Shown one piece after another: positions 1 to 6,438 of a stretch of 8,586 nucleotides of DNA. The stretch is taken from assembly GCA_030039995.1 (NCBI GenBank), contig JASHUL010000233.1, positions 1-8,586 on the forward strand, in the 5' to 3' direction. The notes below the pieces were generated by a model, which was given only the letters and a program-made list of their open reading frames with translations, searched no databases and was not told the origin of the DNA. The position numbers and the translations under genes are program-made. This stretch comes from Thermoplasmata archaeon (GTDB lineage: Archaea; Thermoplasmatota; Thermoplasmata; Lutacidiplasmatales; UBA184). The first letter of the stretch is position 1; each line of letters opens with the position of its first letter.

Positions 1-1
1 G

Positions 2-1411
2 GTCCGCTCGTACTACTTCGTTGGGAAGGACAACAAGTTCCACCACACGATCGTCTGGCCGGCGATCCTCCTCGGGGTCGGCGGCCTCCAGCTGCCGTTC
101 GACGTCCCGGCGAACGAGTGGCTCCTCGCCGAGGGGCAGAAGGTCTCGAAGTCGCGAACGCGCGAGGCGGACCCGTTCATCCCGTCCCTGCTCGCGAAGT
201 ACGCCCCGGACGTGATCCGGTTCTACGCGGCGGTCCACGCCCCGCAGAACCACGACACCGAGCTCGACTGGGACGAGTTCGACCAGCTCCACACCGAGGT
301 CCTCGCGAACCAGTACGGGAACCTCGTCCAGCGGGTCCTCGTCCTCGCGCGCGACCGCTACGGCGGTCGGGTCCCCGAACCGCCGCCCGGGTGGAACGCG
401 GAGCGTCCGGACAGCGTCGGGACCCGCCTCGCCGGCGCCCATCGGGCGATCACGGAGGAGCTGGAACGGGTCCACCTGAAGGAGGGTCTCGACCTCACCC
501 TCGAGGAGGTCCGGGAGGCGAACCGCCGCTTCCACGAAGGAAAACCGTGGCAGCTCGACGGCGACGCGCGGACGCGGGTCGTGTTCGAGACCCTCTGGCG
601 GCTCAAAGCGATCGCCACGTGGCTCGCGCCGGTGCTGCCGTTCTCGAGCGCGGAGGTGTTCCGGATGCTCGGGTACTCGGACCCTCCCGGTCGCGGCGAC
701 TGGGACCGGGCGCTCGAACCCCCGCCCTCCGGCCAATCGCTCGGCGAAATCCGGCCGCTCTTCCCGCGACCCTCCGAGGCGGGCGAACGCAAAGGTTCCG
801 CGGCGGACGCGACCCCGACGCCGCTTCCCGGAGAGCGGTGGGCGCCGCTCGGCGTTCGTTCCGCCGTGATCCGGAGCGCGACCGTCCACCCGTCCGCCGA
901 CACGCTGTACGTGCTCGAGCTCGACGCGGGCGAGCCCAAGCCCCGGACCGTAGTCGCCGGGTTGCGGTCGTCCTATCCCGCCGATCAACTCGCCGGTCGC
1001 CGGGTGGTGTTCCTCTCGAACCTCGCGCCGCGGACCATCCGCAAGATGACGTCGCAGGGGATGATCCTCGCCGCCGACGCGGGGGAGCGCGCCGTGCTGC
1101 TCGCCCCGCCGGACGGCGTCCCGCCCGGGGTGTTCGTCGCCGGAACGAGCGCGGCCGACCGCATCGTCGCGTACGACGAGTTCGCGGCGACCCCGCTCGT
1201 GGTCGGACGGTCGGTCGGTCCGAGCGCGGAGGGCACTCGGGTCGACGTCGGCGGTCGCGAGGTCGCGGTCTCCGGTCGATGGCCCCCGGGAACGGTCGGT
1301 GTCGTCCGGCTCGCGGGACCGGAGGCCGCGACGGGAGAACTATTGGCGTTCGGTCCGGAGGCGCCGGTCCGGGTCTCGGAGGATGTTCCCGTCGGGACCC
1401 GGGTCCGATGA
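2..1411 (+). CDS. metG: Methionyl-tRNA synthetase, 3' part, with fused C-terminal tRNA-binding domain (partial at left edge)
   Basis: Class I aminoacyl-tRNA synthetase that charges tRNA-Met with methionine in the cytoplasm. The reading frame is open from base 2, so the N-terminal Rossmann half with the HIGH motif lies outside the window; 469 residues remain. Visible signatures are YYFVGKDN and TIVWPA near the start, then NEWLLAEG followed by KVSKS at bases 140-154, the family's KMSKS ATP-binding loop. YAPDVIRFY and the helical anticodon-binding domain follow (roughly bases 200-740). After a linker rich in Pro, Gly and Ala, a Trbp111/EMAP-type tRNA-binding domain spans about bases 850-1144, with VHPSADTLYVLELDAG and SQGMILAAD as landmarks. 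A further 88 residues (1145-1408) follow that I do not recognise. The TGA stop overlaps the ATG of the downstream PHP gene, suggesting one transcript. Identity is very secure; the function of the last domain is unknown. Confidence 0.96.
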   Translation, partial: VRSYYFVGKDNKFHHTIVWPAILLGVGGLQLPFDVPANEWLLAEGQKVSKSRTREADPFIPSLLAKYAPDVIRFYAAVHAPQNHDTELDWDEFDQLHTEVLANQYGNLVQRVLVLARDRYGGRVPEPPPGWNAERPDSVGTRLAGAHRAITEELERVHLKEGLDLTLEEVREANRRFHEGKPWQLDGDARTRVVFETLWRLKAIATWLAPVLPFSSAEVFRMLGYSDPPGRGDWDRALEPPPSGQSLGEIRPLFPRPSEAGERKGSAADATPTPLPGERWAPLGVRSAVIRSATVHPSADTLYVLELDAGEPKPRTVVAGLRSSYPADQLAGRRVVFLSNLAPRTIRKMTSQGMILAADAGERAVLLAPPDGVPPGVFVAGTSAADRIVAYDEFAATPLVVGRSVGPSAEGTRVDVGGREVAVSGRWPPGTVGVVRLAGPEAATGELLAFGPEAPVRVSEDVPVGTRVR

Positions 1412-2088
1412 GCGACGCGGTCCGCCTTGACCTGCACGTTCACTCCGTGCATTCGCCGGACTCCGGGCTCACCCTGGAGGCGGTCGTGGGCCGTCTCTCG
1501 TACGGTGGGCTCCGGGGGTTCGCCCTGACGGACCACAACACCGTGCGCGGCCACGCCGCGCTCGCGGAGCTCGCGTCGAAGTACACCGCCTACCTGTTCC
1601 TGCCCGGAGTCGAGGTCTCGACCCGGGAAGGACATCTTCTCGCCTACGGTGTCAGCGAGGCCCCGCCCGTCCACCGGCCGCTCGCCGAGACGGTGGAGTG
1701 GGTCCGTGCCCACGGAGGGGAAGCGGTCCCCGCTCATCCGTTCCGTTGGACGCACGGCGTCGGGCGCGCGGTGGCCGAGCGGGCCGCGGTGCCGGCCCTC
1801 GAGGCACGGAACGGCCACAACTCCGAGATCGCCAACCTGCGGGCCGAGGAGCTCGCCGCTCGCCGGAACCTAGGCGCGACCGGAGGGAGCGACGCCCACG
1901 CGCTCGACGACCTGGGCCGCGCGTACACCGAGTTCGAGCCGACCGTGGCGAGCCGGGACGACCTCCTGGAGGCGATCCGCCGCCGTGCCGTTCAGCCGGG
2001 CGGCAAGTCGATGCCGCTGGCCGGCCGGCTCCGGCTCGCGGCACGGTCCGGTCTTCTGCGCGTCCGCCGGGGTTTCCGCTCGATCTAA
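1408..2088 (+). CDS. PHP-domain metal-dependent phosphoesterase
   Basis: A 226-residue protein of the polymerase-and-histidinol-phosphatase (PHP) superfamily, predicted to hydrolyse a phosphoester with a two- or three-metal centre in the cytoplasm. The metal-ligand motifs appear in family order: DLHVHS (H10, H12), TDHN (D42, H43), GVEV (E69), GHLLAYG (H76), AHPF (H110) and GSDAH (D162, H164). Stand-alone PHP proteins of this size include the nucleoside 3',5'-bisphosphate and RNA/DNA 5'-3' phosphatase YciV/RnaAM type and many uncharacterised archaeal members; the substrate cannot be read from the sequence. The start is the ATG whose last two bases lie in the TGA stop of methionyl-tRNA synthetase (ATGA overlap). 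There is no Shine-Dalgarno at normal spacing, so translation is probably coupled. The same frame is open far upstream, but that part is a shadow of the synthetase. The C-terminus (about 200-226) is basic and unlike the core. Confidence 0.9.
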   Translation: MSDAVRLDLHVHSVHSPDSGLTLEAVVGRLSYGGLRGFALTDHNTVRGHAALAELASKYTAYLFLPGVEVSTREGHLLAYGVSEAPPVHRPLAETVEWVRAHGGEAVPAHPFRWTHGVGRAVAERAAVPALEARNGHNSEIANLRAEELAARRNLGATGGSDAHALDDLGRAYTEFEPTVASRDDLLEAIRRRAVQPGGKSMPLAGRLRLAARSGLLRVRRGFRSI

Positions 2089-2115
2089 CGGGCGACGGGG
2101 CGCGCGCGCCTCGAC

Positions 2116-2126
2116 GGCTTTAAGCC
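2116..2126 (+). promoter_or_regulatory. TATA-like box of the tRNA-Cys gene
   Basis: An isolated A/T-rich element, GGCTTTAAGCC, sits in otherwise almost pure G/C sequence. The centre of TTTAAG is about 28 bases before the first base of tRNA-Cys, the usual archaeal distance from TATA box to transcription start. The element is also a perfect 5-base inverted repeat around a central T, which may be incidental. Confidence 0.65.
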
Positions 2127-2149
2127 GGGACCCCTCTCGCCGTCGCCGC

Positions 2150-2222
2150 GCCGAGGTGGCAGAATGGTTAATGCGACGGACTGCAGATCCGTTTCCTGGG
2201 GGTTCGATTCCCTCCCTCGGCT
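2150..2222 (+). tRNA. tRNA-Cys (anticodon GCA)
   Basis: A 73-base gene that folds as a full cloverleaf and decodes cysteine codons UGC and UGU. The acceptor stem is GCCGAGG (2150-2156) paired with CCTCGGC (2215-2221). The D arm has a GCA/TGC stem and a loop with GG. The anticodon stem ACGGA/TCCGT encloses loop CTGCAGA, giving anticodon GCA. The variable loop is five bases. The T stem GGGGG/CCCTC has one G-T wobble and loop TTCGATT. The discriminator base is T (2222), which matches the known U73 identity element of tRNA-Cys. No CCA is encoded and there is no intron. It lies alone between the PHP gene and the surface-protein gene. Confidence 0.96.
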
Positions 2223-2408
2223 CTCCTCGGGCGGATAGCGAGACCCTCCTCGGAAGAGCGGGAGGGGGACCGGGGCGGGGTTCGTCCCCGCACGACGACC
2301 GGGGAAACCGTCGGTCGCCCTCCGTTCGAGGCACGACCGGCCCCGGGACGGACGTTGCGCCGGGCCAACTTACTTATCCCCGAAGTAGCGTCCCCGCGAG
2401 ACTTTCCG
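2223..2408. other. 186-base intergenic region with two GC-rich hairpins
   Basis: No convincing ORF lies here. Two possible stem-loops follow the tRNA: CCCTCC (2244-2249) with GGAGGG (2261-2266) around an 11-base loop, and GCGGGG (2275-2280) with CCCCGC (2286-2291) around TTCGT. They could be 3'-end signals, part of a small RNA, or chance pairing in GC-rich DNA; neither is followed by a T tract. The right end holds the promoter of the surface-protein gene. Confidence 0.35.
2369..2378 (+). promoter_or_regulatory. TATA-like box of the surface propeller gene
   Basis: The A/T-rich element CTTACTTATC stands out in GC-rich sequence. Its core TACTTAT (2371-2377) is centred about 35 bases before the ATG at 2409, predicting transcription start near 2400 and a leader of only about 5 to 10 bases. 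This also argues against the upstream in-frame TTG at 2355, which would lie before the transcription start. Confidence 0.6.
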
Positions 2409-5192
2409 ATGAGCGCGGTTCGAAAGCCGGGGAAATCGTGGGTGCGGGCAGCGGCAGCGATCGTACTGGTCGTCGCGGCGGTCGCGGGGATCGGCCTCGC
2501 GGGTCTCGTCCTGCACCCGGCGTCCGCCGCGGGTGAACGCACGGCGGTCGGTCCGTCCCTCGCGGCTTTGGGCGCACGGTCACCGGCCGTCGCCGACCGG
2601 CCGTCCGCAGCGACCCCCGCCGCATCTCCCGGTGGCGGCGTCCTCGACACCCTGAATCTCCCCAACGGAACGCTCGTTTCGGGCAACTACGTGCCCGAGA
2701 ACGGCATCAGTCCCGACGGGCTCGGGTACGACCCGAGCAACGGCGAGGTCTTCGTGGCGGGCTACGACTCGGAGAACTCGATCGTCGTCAACGGGGCGAA
2801 CGGCATCGTCCTCGGTCAGATCGCGTCGGGCGACCTCCCCTGGGACGAGCAGTACGACGCCGCGAACGGCGACCTCTACGTCGTGAACTACTACTCCGAC
2901 CCGAACGGGAACGTCACGATCTACAACGCCGCGACCCAGGCGTTCGTGGGCTCGGTCACCGTGGGCGACGGACCCGACGGCATCGCGATCGACTCGACCA
3001 ACGGCTACGTGTTCGTGGCCAATTACGACGCGAACGACGTCACGGTCTTCAACAGTGCCACGAACGGGATCGTCGGCACCGTCGGGGTCGGGGACGACCC
3101 GGACGGAGTGGCGTTCGACCCGACCAACGGCTACGTCTACGTGGCGAACGAGGGCGACAACAACGTCACGGTCATCAACGGGGCGACCGACGCCATCGTC
3201 ACGAACATCGAGGTCGGGGACAGTCCCGAGATGATCGCGTACGACAGCGCGAACGGCAACCTCTACACCCCCAACTACGACGACGACAACGTCTCCCTGA
3301 TCGACACCACCACCGAGTCGAGCATCGCGGCGATCGACGTCGGGTATAGCCCGGAAGCGATCGGGGTCGACAGTTCCAACGGCTATCTCTACGTCGCGAA
3401 CTCCGAGTCCGACAACGTCACGGTGATCGACGGAGCGGACTCCGCGGTCGTCGCGTGGGTCGGTGCGGGCGGCTACCCGGACGCGGTCGTCGCCGACACG
3501 GCCTCCGGGATCGTCTACGTCGCCAACTACGACAGCAACAACCTGACCCCGATCCTCGCCTCGAGCAGCACGTCGCTCGGTAGCGACCCCCTCGGGATCT
3601 ATCCCGACTGGGTCACGTACGACAGCGTGAACGGCGACCTCTACGCGTCGAACTACTACGACGACAACGTGACCGTCATCGACGCCGCGACCCACCAGAT
3701 CGTCGGGTGGATCGGCGTCGGGTCGAACCCGTACCAGTTGACGTACGACAGCGCCAACGGCGAGGTCTACGTCGCGGACTACGACTCCGACAACGTGACC
3801 GTCATCGATACGTCGACGAACACCGCGACCCTCTCGATCGGCGCCGGCTACGGACCGATCTCGGTCTCGGTGGATACCGCCGACGACTACGTGTTCGTGG
3901 TCAATTACGACTCCGACAACGTGACCGTCATCAACGGCGCGTCCAACACGGTGATCGGGTCGGCGAACGTCGGGGACCTCCCGTTCGGGTCGGCGTACGA
4001 CAGCGCGAACGGGGACATCTACGTCGCGAACTACGACGACGACAACGTCACCGTCATCGACGGCGCCACCGGGGACGTCGTCGACTGGATCGGCGTCGGA
4101 GTGTACCCCATCAGCGTCGTCTACGACGACGCGAACGGCGACGTCTACGTCGCGAACTGGGGAAGCGACAACTTGACGGTCATCGACGGGACCAGCCAGA
4201 CCACCATCGCCTCCGCGCTCGTCGGCGAGGAGCCCTACGGCCTCGCCTACGACAGCGGGAACGGCGACATCTACGTCGGGAACTACTACGACGACAACGT
4301 CACGGTGGTCTCGGGCGCGACGAACTCCGTCATCGCGTGGATGAACGTCGGCTACGCCCCCGAGGGGGCCGCCTACGACTCCACGAACGGCGACGTCTAC
4401 CTGGCCAACTTCTACTCGGGTACGATCTCGATCATCGGACCGATCGTCCCGGTCGTTTGTTCGGAGTGCGCGGTCCGGTTCGGCGAGATGGGGCTCCCGT
4501 CGGGAACGACCTGGTACGTGAACCTCACGAACTCCCAGTCGTTCAGCAGCGCCACCGCGCAGATCGGGTTCAACGAGCCGAACGGGACGTACACCTACAC
4601 GCTGGCGAGCGTCAACCCGCACTACGTCGGCACGGGGGCGATGTTCACCGTGGACGGGTCGGAGGTCTGGGTCAACGTGACGTTCAACTACGAGGCGAGC
4701 GTGACGACGTACACGGTCACGTTCACCGAGACCGGACTCCCCTCGGGGACCAGCTGGTCGGTCACGGTGAACGGTTCCGAGAAGACCGCCAGCGCGTCGT
4801 CGATCCTGTTCCCGGGCGAGGCGGACGGCGCGCACGCCTTCACCGTCGGTACGGTCAGCGGCTACACCGCGAGCCCGGCGAGCGGAACGGCGACCGTCGA
4901 CGTGAAGAATCTCACCGAGGCGATCACCTTCACGGCCAGCAGCTCGCCGAGCTCCCCCTCGTCCCCCTCGACCTTCCTCGGACTTCCGGCCGACGAGGGC
5001 TACGCGCTGCTCGCGGTGATCGTCATCGTGATCGTCGCACTGCTCGCGGTGTTGCTGACGCGCGGTCGCAAGAAGGCCGCTCCGGCATCGCCGCCGCCGG
5101 TCCAATGGCAAGCGCCCGCCCCGCCGCCCCCGCCCCCACCGCCTCCCCCGCCTCCGCCCGGGGCGGCGGGAGGTCCTCCGGGACCGGGGTGA
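2409..5192 (+). CDS. Secreted, C-terminally anchored surface protein with 14 YVTN beta-propeller repeats and two GLPSGTxW domains
   Basis: A 927-residue protein predicted to be exported and held at the cell surface. An N-terminal hydrophobic signal segment (about 13-40, after basic residues R5, K6, K9 and R13) precedes a low-complexity linker. Residues 101 to about 679 form 14 tandem YVTN-type repeats, 42 residues each except the second (45), with consensus P-x5-YD-x2-NG-x-VYVANY-x-DNVTVI. Fourteen repeats would make two seven-bladed propellers. A CxxC pair (C684, C687) then leads into two roughly 75-80-residue beta domains, each beginning F-x-E-x-GLPSGTxW (about 688-767 and 768-843). A Ser/Pro linker, a transmembrane helix (about 864-884), basic RGRKK and a proline-rich tail with 13 consecutive prolines (905-917) finish the protein. 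The start is the ATG just downstream of the TATA-like box. Such proteins are typical of Thermoplasmata envelopes. The ligand and role, whether adhesion, binding or S-layer related, are unknown. Confidence 0.9.
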   Translation: MSAVRKPGKSWVRAAAAIVLVVAAVAGIGLAGLVLHPASAAGERTAVGPSLAALGARSPAVADRPSAATPAASPGGGVLDTLNLPNGTLVSGNYVPENGISPDGLGYDPSNGEVFVAGYDSENSIVVNGANGIVLGQIASGDLPWDEQYDAANGDLYVVNYYSDPNGNVTIYNAATQAFVGSVTVGDGPDGIAIDSTNGYVFVANYDANDVTVFNSATNGIVGTVGVGDDPDGVAFDPTNGYVYVANEGDNNVTVINGATDAIVTNIEVGDSPEMIAYDSANGNLYTPNYDDDNVSLIDTTTESSIAAIDVGYSPEAIGVDSSNGYLYVANSESDNVTVIDGADSAVVAWVGAGGYPDAVVADTASGIVYVANYDSNNLTPILASSSTSLGSDPLGIYPDWVTYDSVNGDLYASNYYDDNVTVIDAATHQIVGWIGVGSNPYQLTYDSANGEVYVADYDSDNVTVIDTSTNTATLSIGAGYGPISVSVDTADDYVFVVNYDSDNVTVINGASNTVIGSANVGDLPFGSAYDSANGDIYVANYDDDNVTVIDGATGDVVDWIGVGVYPISVVYDDANGDVYVANWGSDNLTVIDGTSQTTIASALVGEEPYGLAYDSGNGDIYVGNYYDDNVTVVSGATNSVIAWMNVGYAPEGAAYDSTNGDVYLANFYSGTISIIGPIVPVVCSECAVRFGEMGLPSGTTWYVNLTNSQSFSSATAQIGFNEPNGTYTYTLASVNPHYVGTGAMFTVDGSEVWVNVTFNYEASVTTYTVTFTETGLPSGTSWSVTVNGSEKTASASSILFPGEADGAHAFTVGTVSGYTASPASGTATVDVKNLTEAITFTASSSPSSPSSPSTFLGLPADEGYALLAVIVIVIVALLAVLLTRGRKKAAPASPPPVQWQAPAPPPPPPPPPPPPPGAAGGPPGPG
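2709..4445 (+). repeat. 14 tandem 126-base units encoding YVTN propeller blades
   Basis: The blades start at residues 101, 143, 188, 230, 272, 314, 356, 398, 440, 482, 524, 566, 608 and 650 of the surface protein. The period is 42 residues (126 bases) and only the second is longer, by three residues (DPNG loop). The DNA is also repetitive, for example recurring GACAACGTGACCGTCATC. Blades 1, 7 and 14 lack the normal VTVI strand, while the rest are close to consensus. Confidence 0.93.
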
Positions 5193-5358
5193 AGGCCGGG
5201 ATCGGTCGGCGGTCGTCGGTCCGGCGCCGGCCTCTCCCTACGGGGTGAGCGCGCTCGTCCGAGCGACGGCGCGGCCGGTGGCCCGTGCGGGGGCGCTGGG
5301 CCGTCCCGAAAGAACCATCTCCGAGGAGGCGTCTGGCCCGCGACGGTTCGTCACGGTC
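5193..5358. other. 166-base intergenic region, no confident element
   Basis: It lies between the stop of the surface protein and the chosen ATG of the DUF998 gene. AGGCCGG just after the stop (5193-5199) can pair with CCGGCCT (5227-5233), followed by a short pyrimidine run, a weak terminator candidate. A small A-containing stretch, CGAAAGAACC (5307-5316), might be a degenerate promoter. The DUF998 frame is open back to a GTG at 5245, but the encoded stretch is Arg/Ala/Gly-rich and not hydrophobic, so I treat it as non-coding. Confidence 0.3.
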
Positions 5359-6021
5359 ATGGCAGCGGCAACGTCGTCGGGGTCGGTCCGTGCGGGCGCG
5401 GCGCTGATCGCGGTGGGCGTCGTCCAGTTCGCGGTCGCGATGGCGGTCGTCCAGTCCGCGTATCCGGGGTATTCGGACCTCCAGAACTACATCAGTGACC
5501 TCGGGAACACCGCGACGTCCCCGTGGCACGTCGTCTTCAACGTCTCGATCATCCTGCTCGGGATCCTCGCGTTCGCCGGGATCGTGCTCGCCTGGAACGG
5601 CTTCCCGCGCGGCGGGTCGCGGCTGGTCGGGCTCGCGCTTCTCCTGATCGCGAGCGTCGCCGCGCTCCTGGTCGGCGTCTTTCCCGAGAACGTCAACCCC
5701 CCGGTGCACGACCTCGTGTCGTTGATGGTCTTCCTTCCCGGCGGGCTGGCGCTGGTCGCCCTCAGTGTCGGGATGCGGCCGGGCACGAGCTGGCGCTCTC
5801 TCCGGTCGGCCTCGCTCGTCCTCGGGCTCGTCACCCTGGCGTCGCTCGCGTACTACGTGCCGACGCAGGCGAACAACACCACGTGGGACCCCGGCCTCAT
5901 CGAGCGGCTGATCACGTTCCCGATCCTGGTCTGGGGTTTCCTCGCGGCCGTCCACCTCTACCGGCGGCCCCGGCCCGACGAGCGCGGCGGCTTGACCACG
6001 AGGACCGAGCAGCCCGCGTAG
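5359..6021 (+). CDS. DUF998-family six-helix membrane protein
   Basis: A 220-residue integral membrane protein of the DUF998 family, whose function is unknown. Six hydrophobic segments are visible at about 13-33, 57-79, 87-107, 117-138, 149-167 and 183-201. The family signature N-x-I-S-D-LG appears at 43-49 after the first helix, and the conserved FPEN...VHD segment lies at 108-118, entering helix 4 with H117. The C-terminal tail (about 202-220) is basic and polar and probably cytoplasmic. I chose the ATG at 5359 because the first helix starts shortly after it, whereas an in-frame GTG at 5245 would add 38 Arg-rich residues. The nearest purine-rich GAGGAGG lies about 30 bases upstream, too far for a ribosome site. 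The last 64 bases overlap the convergent universal stress protein gene. The family call is fairly secure; the start is less so. Confidence 0.83.
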   Translation: MAAATSSGSVRAGAALIAVGVVQFAVAMAVVQSAYPGYSDLQNYISDLGNTATSPWHVVFNVSIILLGILAFAGIVLAWNGFPRGGSRLVGLALLLIASVAALLVGVFPENVNPPVHDLVSLMVFLPGGLALVALSVGMRPGTSWRSLRSASLVLGLVTLASLAYYVPTQANNTTWDPGLIERLITFPILVWGFLAAVHLYRRPRPDERGGLTTRTEQPA

Positions 6022-6416
6022 TGCAGGATCCCGTCCGAGACGCTCCCGAGGAAGTACCGACCGAGGGCGTCCAGGCCCCGGGAGCCGACGACGACCAGGT
6101 CGGCCGAATGCTGCTCGACGAACCCAACGACCGCCGCGACCGGGTCGCCCTCGAGCAGCTGCGCCTCGACGTGCGCGAGTCCGGACGTCTCGAGCCGCGC
6201 CCGTTCCGCCTCGAGCGACGCGCGCGTCTCGGTCCGGGCGCGGTCTTCCCCCTCCTGGGTGGGCATGGAGACCCCGAAACCGCGGGAAACGAGCGCGACG
6301 ACCCCAACGAGCGTCAGCCGGGCCCCCGAGAGCCGGGCGAGGTCCGCGGCTTCCTGGAGCGCCGCGTGCGATTCGGGCGTGCCGTCGAAGGCGACGACGA
6401 TCGAGCGAGGCGTCAT
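5958..6416 (-). CDS. Universal stress protein (UspA family), ATP-binding type
   Basis: A 152-residue single-domain cytoplasmic protein with the alpha/beta fold of the UspA family. It starts with the usual strand and loop IVVAFDGTPES (6-16) and continues through SGARLTLVGVV (30-40). It ends with LVVVGSRG and a complete nucleotide-binding motif G-x2-G-x9-G-S at 111-125, then CSVLVVK. Members with this motif bind ATP and act as dimers in stress survival or as regulators of partner proteins; the partner here is unknown. The ATG at 6416 is chosen because family homology begins there and a TATA-like box lies about 26 bases upstream, implying a leaderless message. The frame extends further upstream, but that part is a shadow of the divergent gene. 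A short basic tail (SSGRGRR) is encoded in the overlap with the DUF998 gene. Confidence 0.92.
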   Translation of the reverse strand: MTPRSIVVAFDGTPESHAALQEAADLARLSGARLTLVGVVALVSRGFGVSMPTQEGEDRARTETRASLEAERARLETSGLAHVEAQLLEGDPVAAVVGFVEQHSADLVVVGSRGLDALGRYFLGSVSDGILHYAGCSVLVVKPPRSSGRGRR

Positions 6417-6438
6417 TCGACGGGCGAGCGGCGACGCG

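Noticed and set aside
140..154. KVSKS instead of KMSKS as a sign of a defective synthetase
   Set aside because: The second position of this loop varies among functional class I synthetases, and archaeal methionyl enzymes often have KFSKS; both lysines and the serines are kept.
118..1407. Upstream extension of the PHP reading frame to base 118
   Set aside because: The PHP domain begins at the ATG at 1408. The upstream translation is an Arg/Pro/Gly-rich shadow of the methionyl-tRNA synthetase gene in another frame.
2215..2253. CCTCGG three times (2215, 2225, 2248), as a possible attachment site at the tRNA 3' end
   Set aside because: The repeat is only six bases, there is no integrase or foreign-looking gene nearby, and CCTCGG is common in this composition.
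2580..5111. An 843-codon open frame on the minus strand opposite the propeller gene
   Set aside because: It is Arg/Asp/Val-rich with the mirror periodicity of the plus-strand repeats (VDDGHVVVVV units). This is the expected shadow of a repetitive GC-rich coding sequence. The plus strand has the signal peptide, family motifs and promoter.
5193..5233. Inverted repeat AGGCCGG/CCGGCCT after the propeller stop as a terminator
   Set aside because: Seven bases of G/C pairing with a 27-base spacer and no T tract is too weak in such GC-rich DNA; I mention it only in the intergenic entry.
3707..5248. A 513-codon plus-strand frame inside the propeller gene
   Set aside because: It is a frame-shifted shadow dominated by Arg, Asp and Gly; the true frame carries the repeats and the anchor.
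5245..5358. GTG at 5245 as the start of the DUF998 protein
   Set aside because: It would add 38 Arg/Ala/Gly-rich residues before the first membrane helix, with no A/T box or ribosome site at suitable distance.
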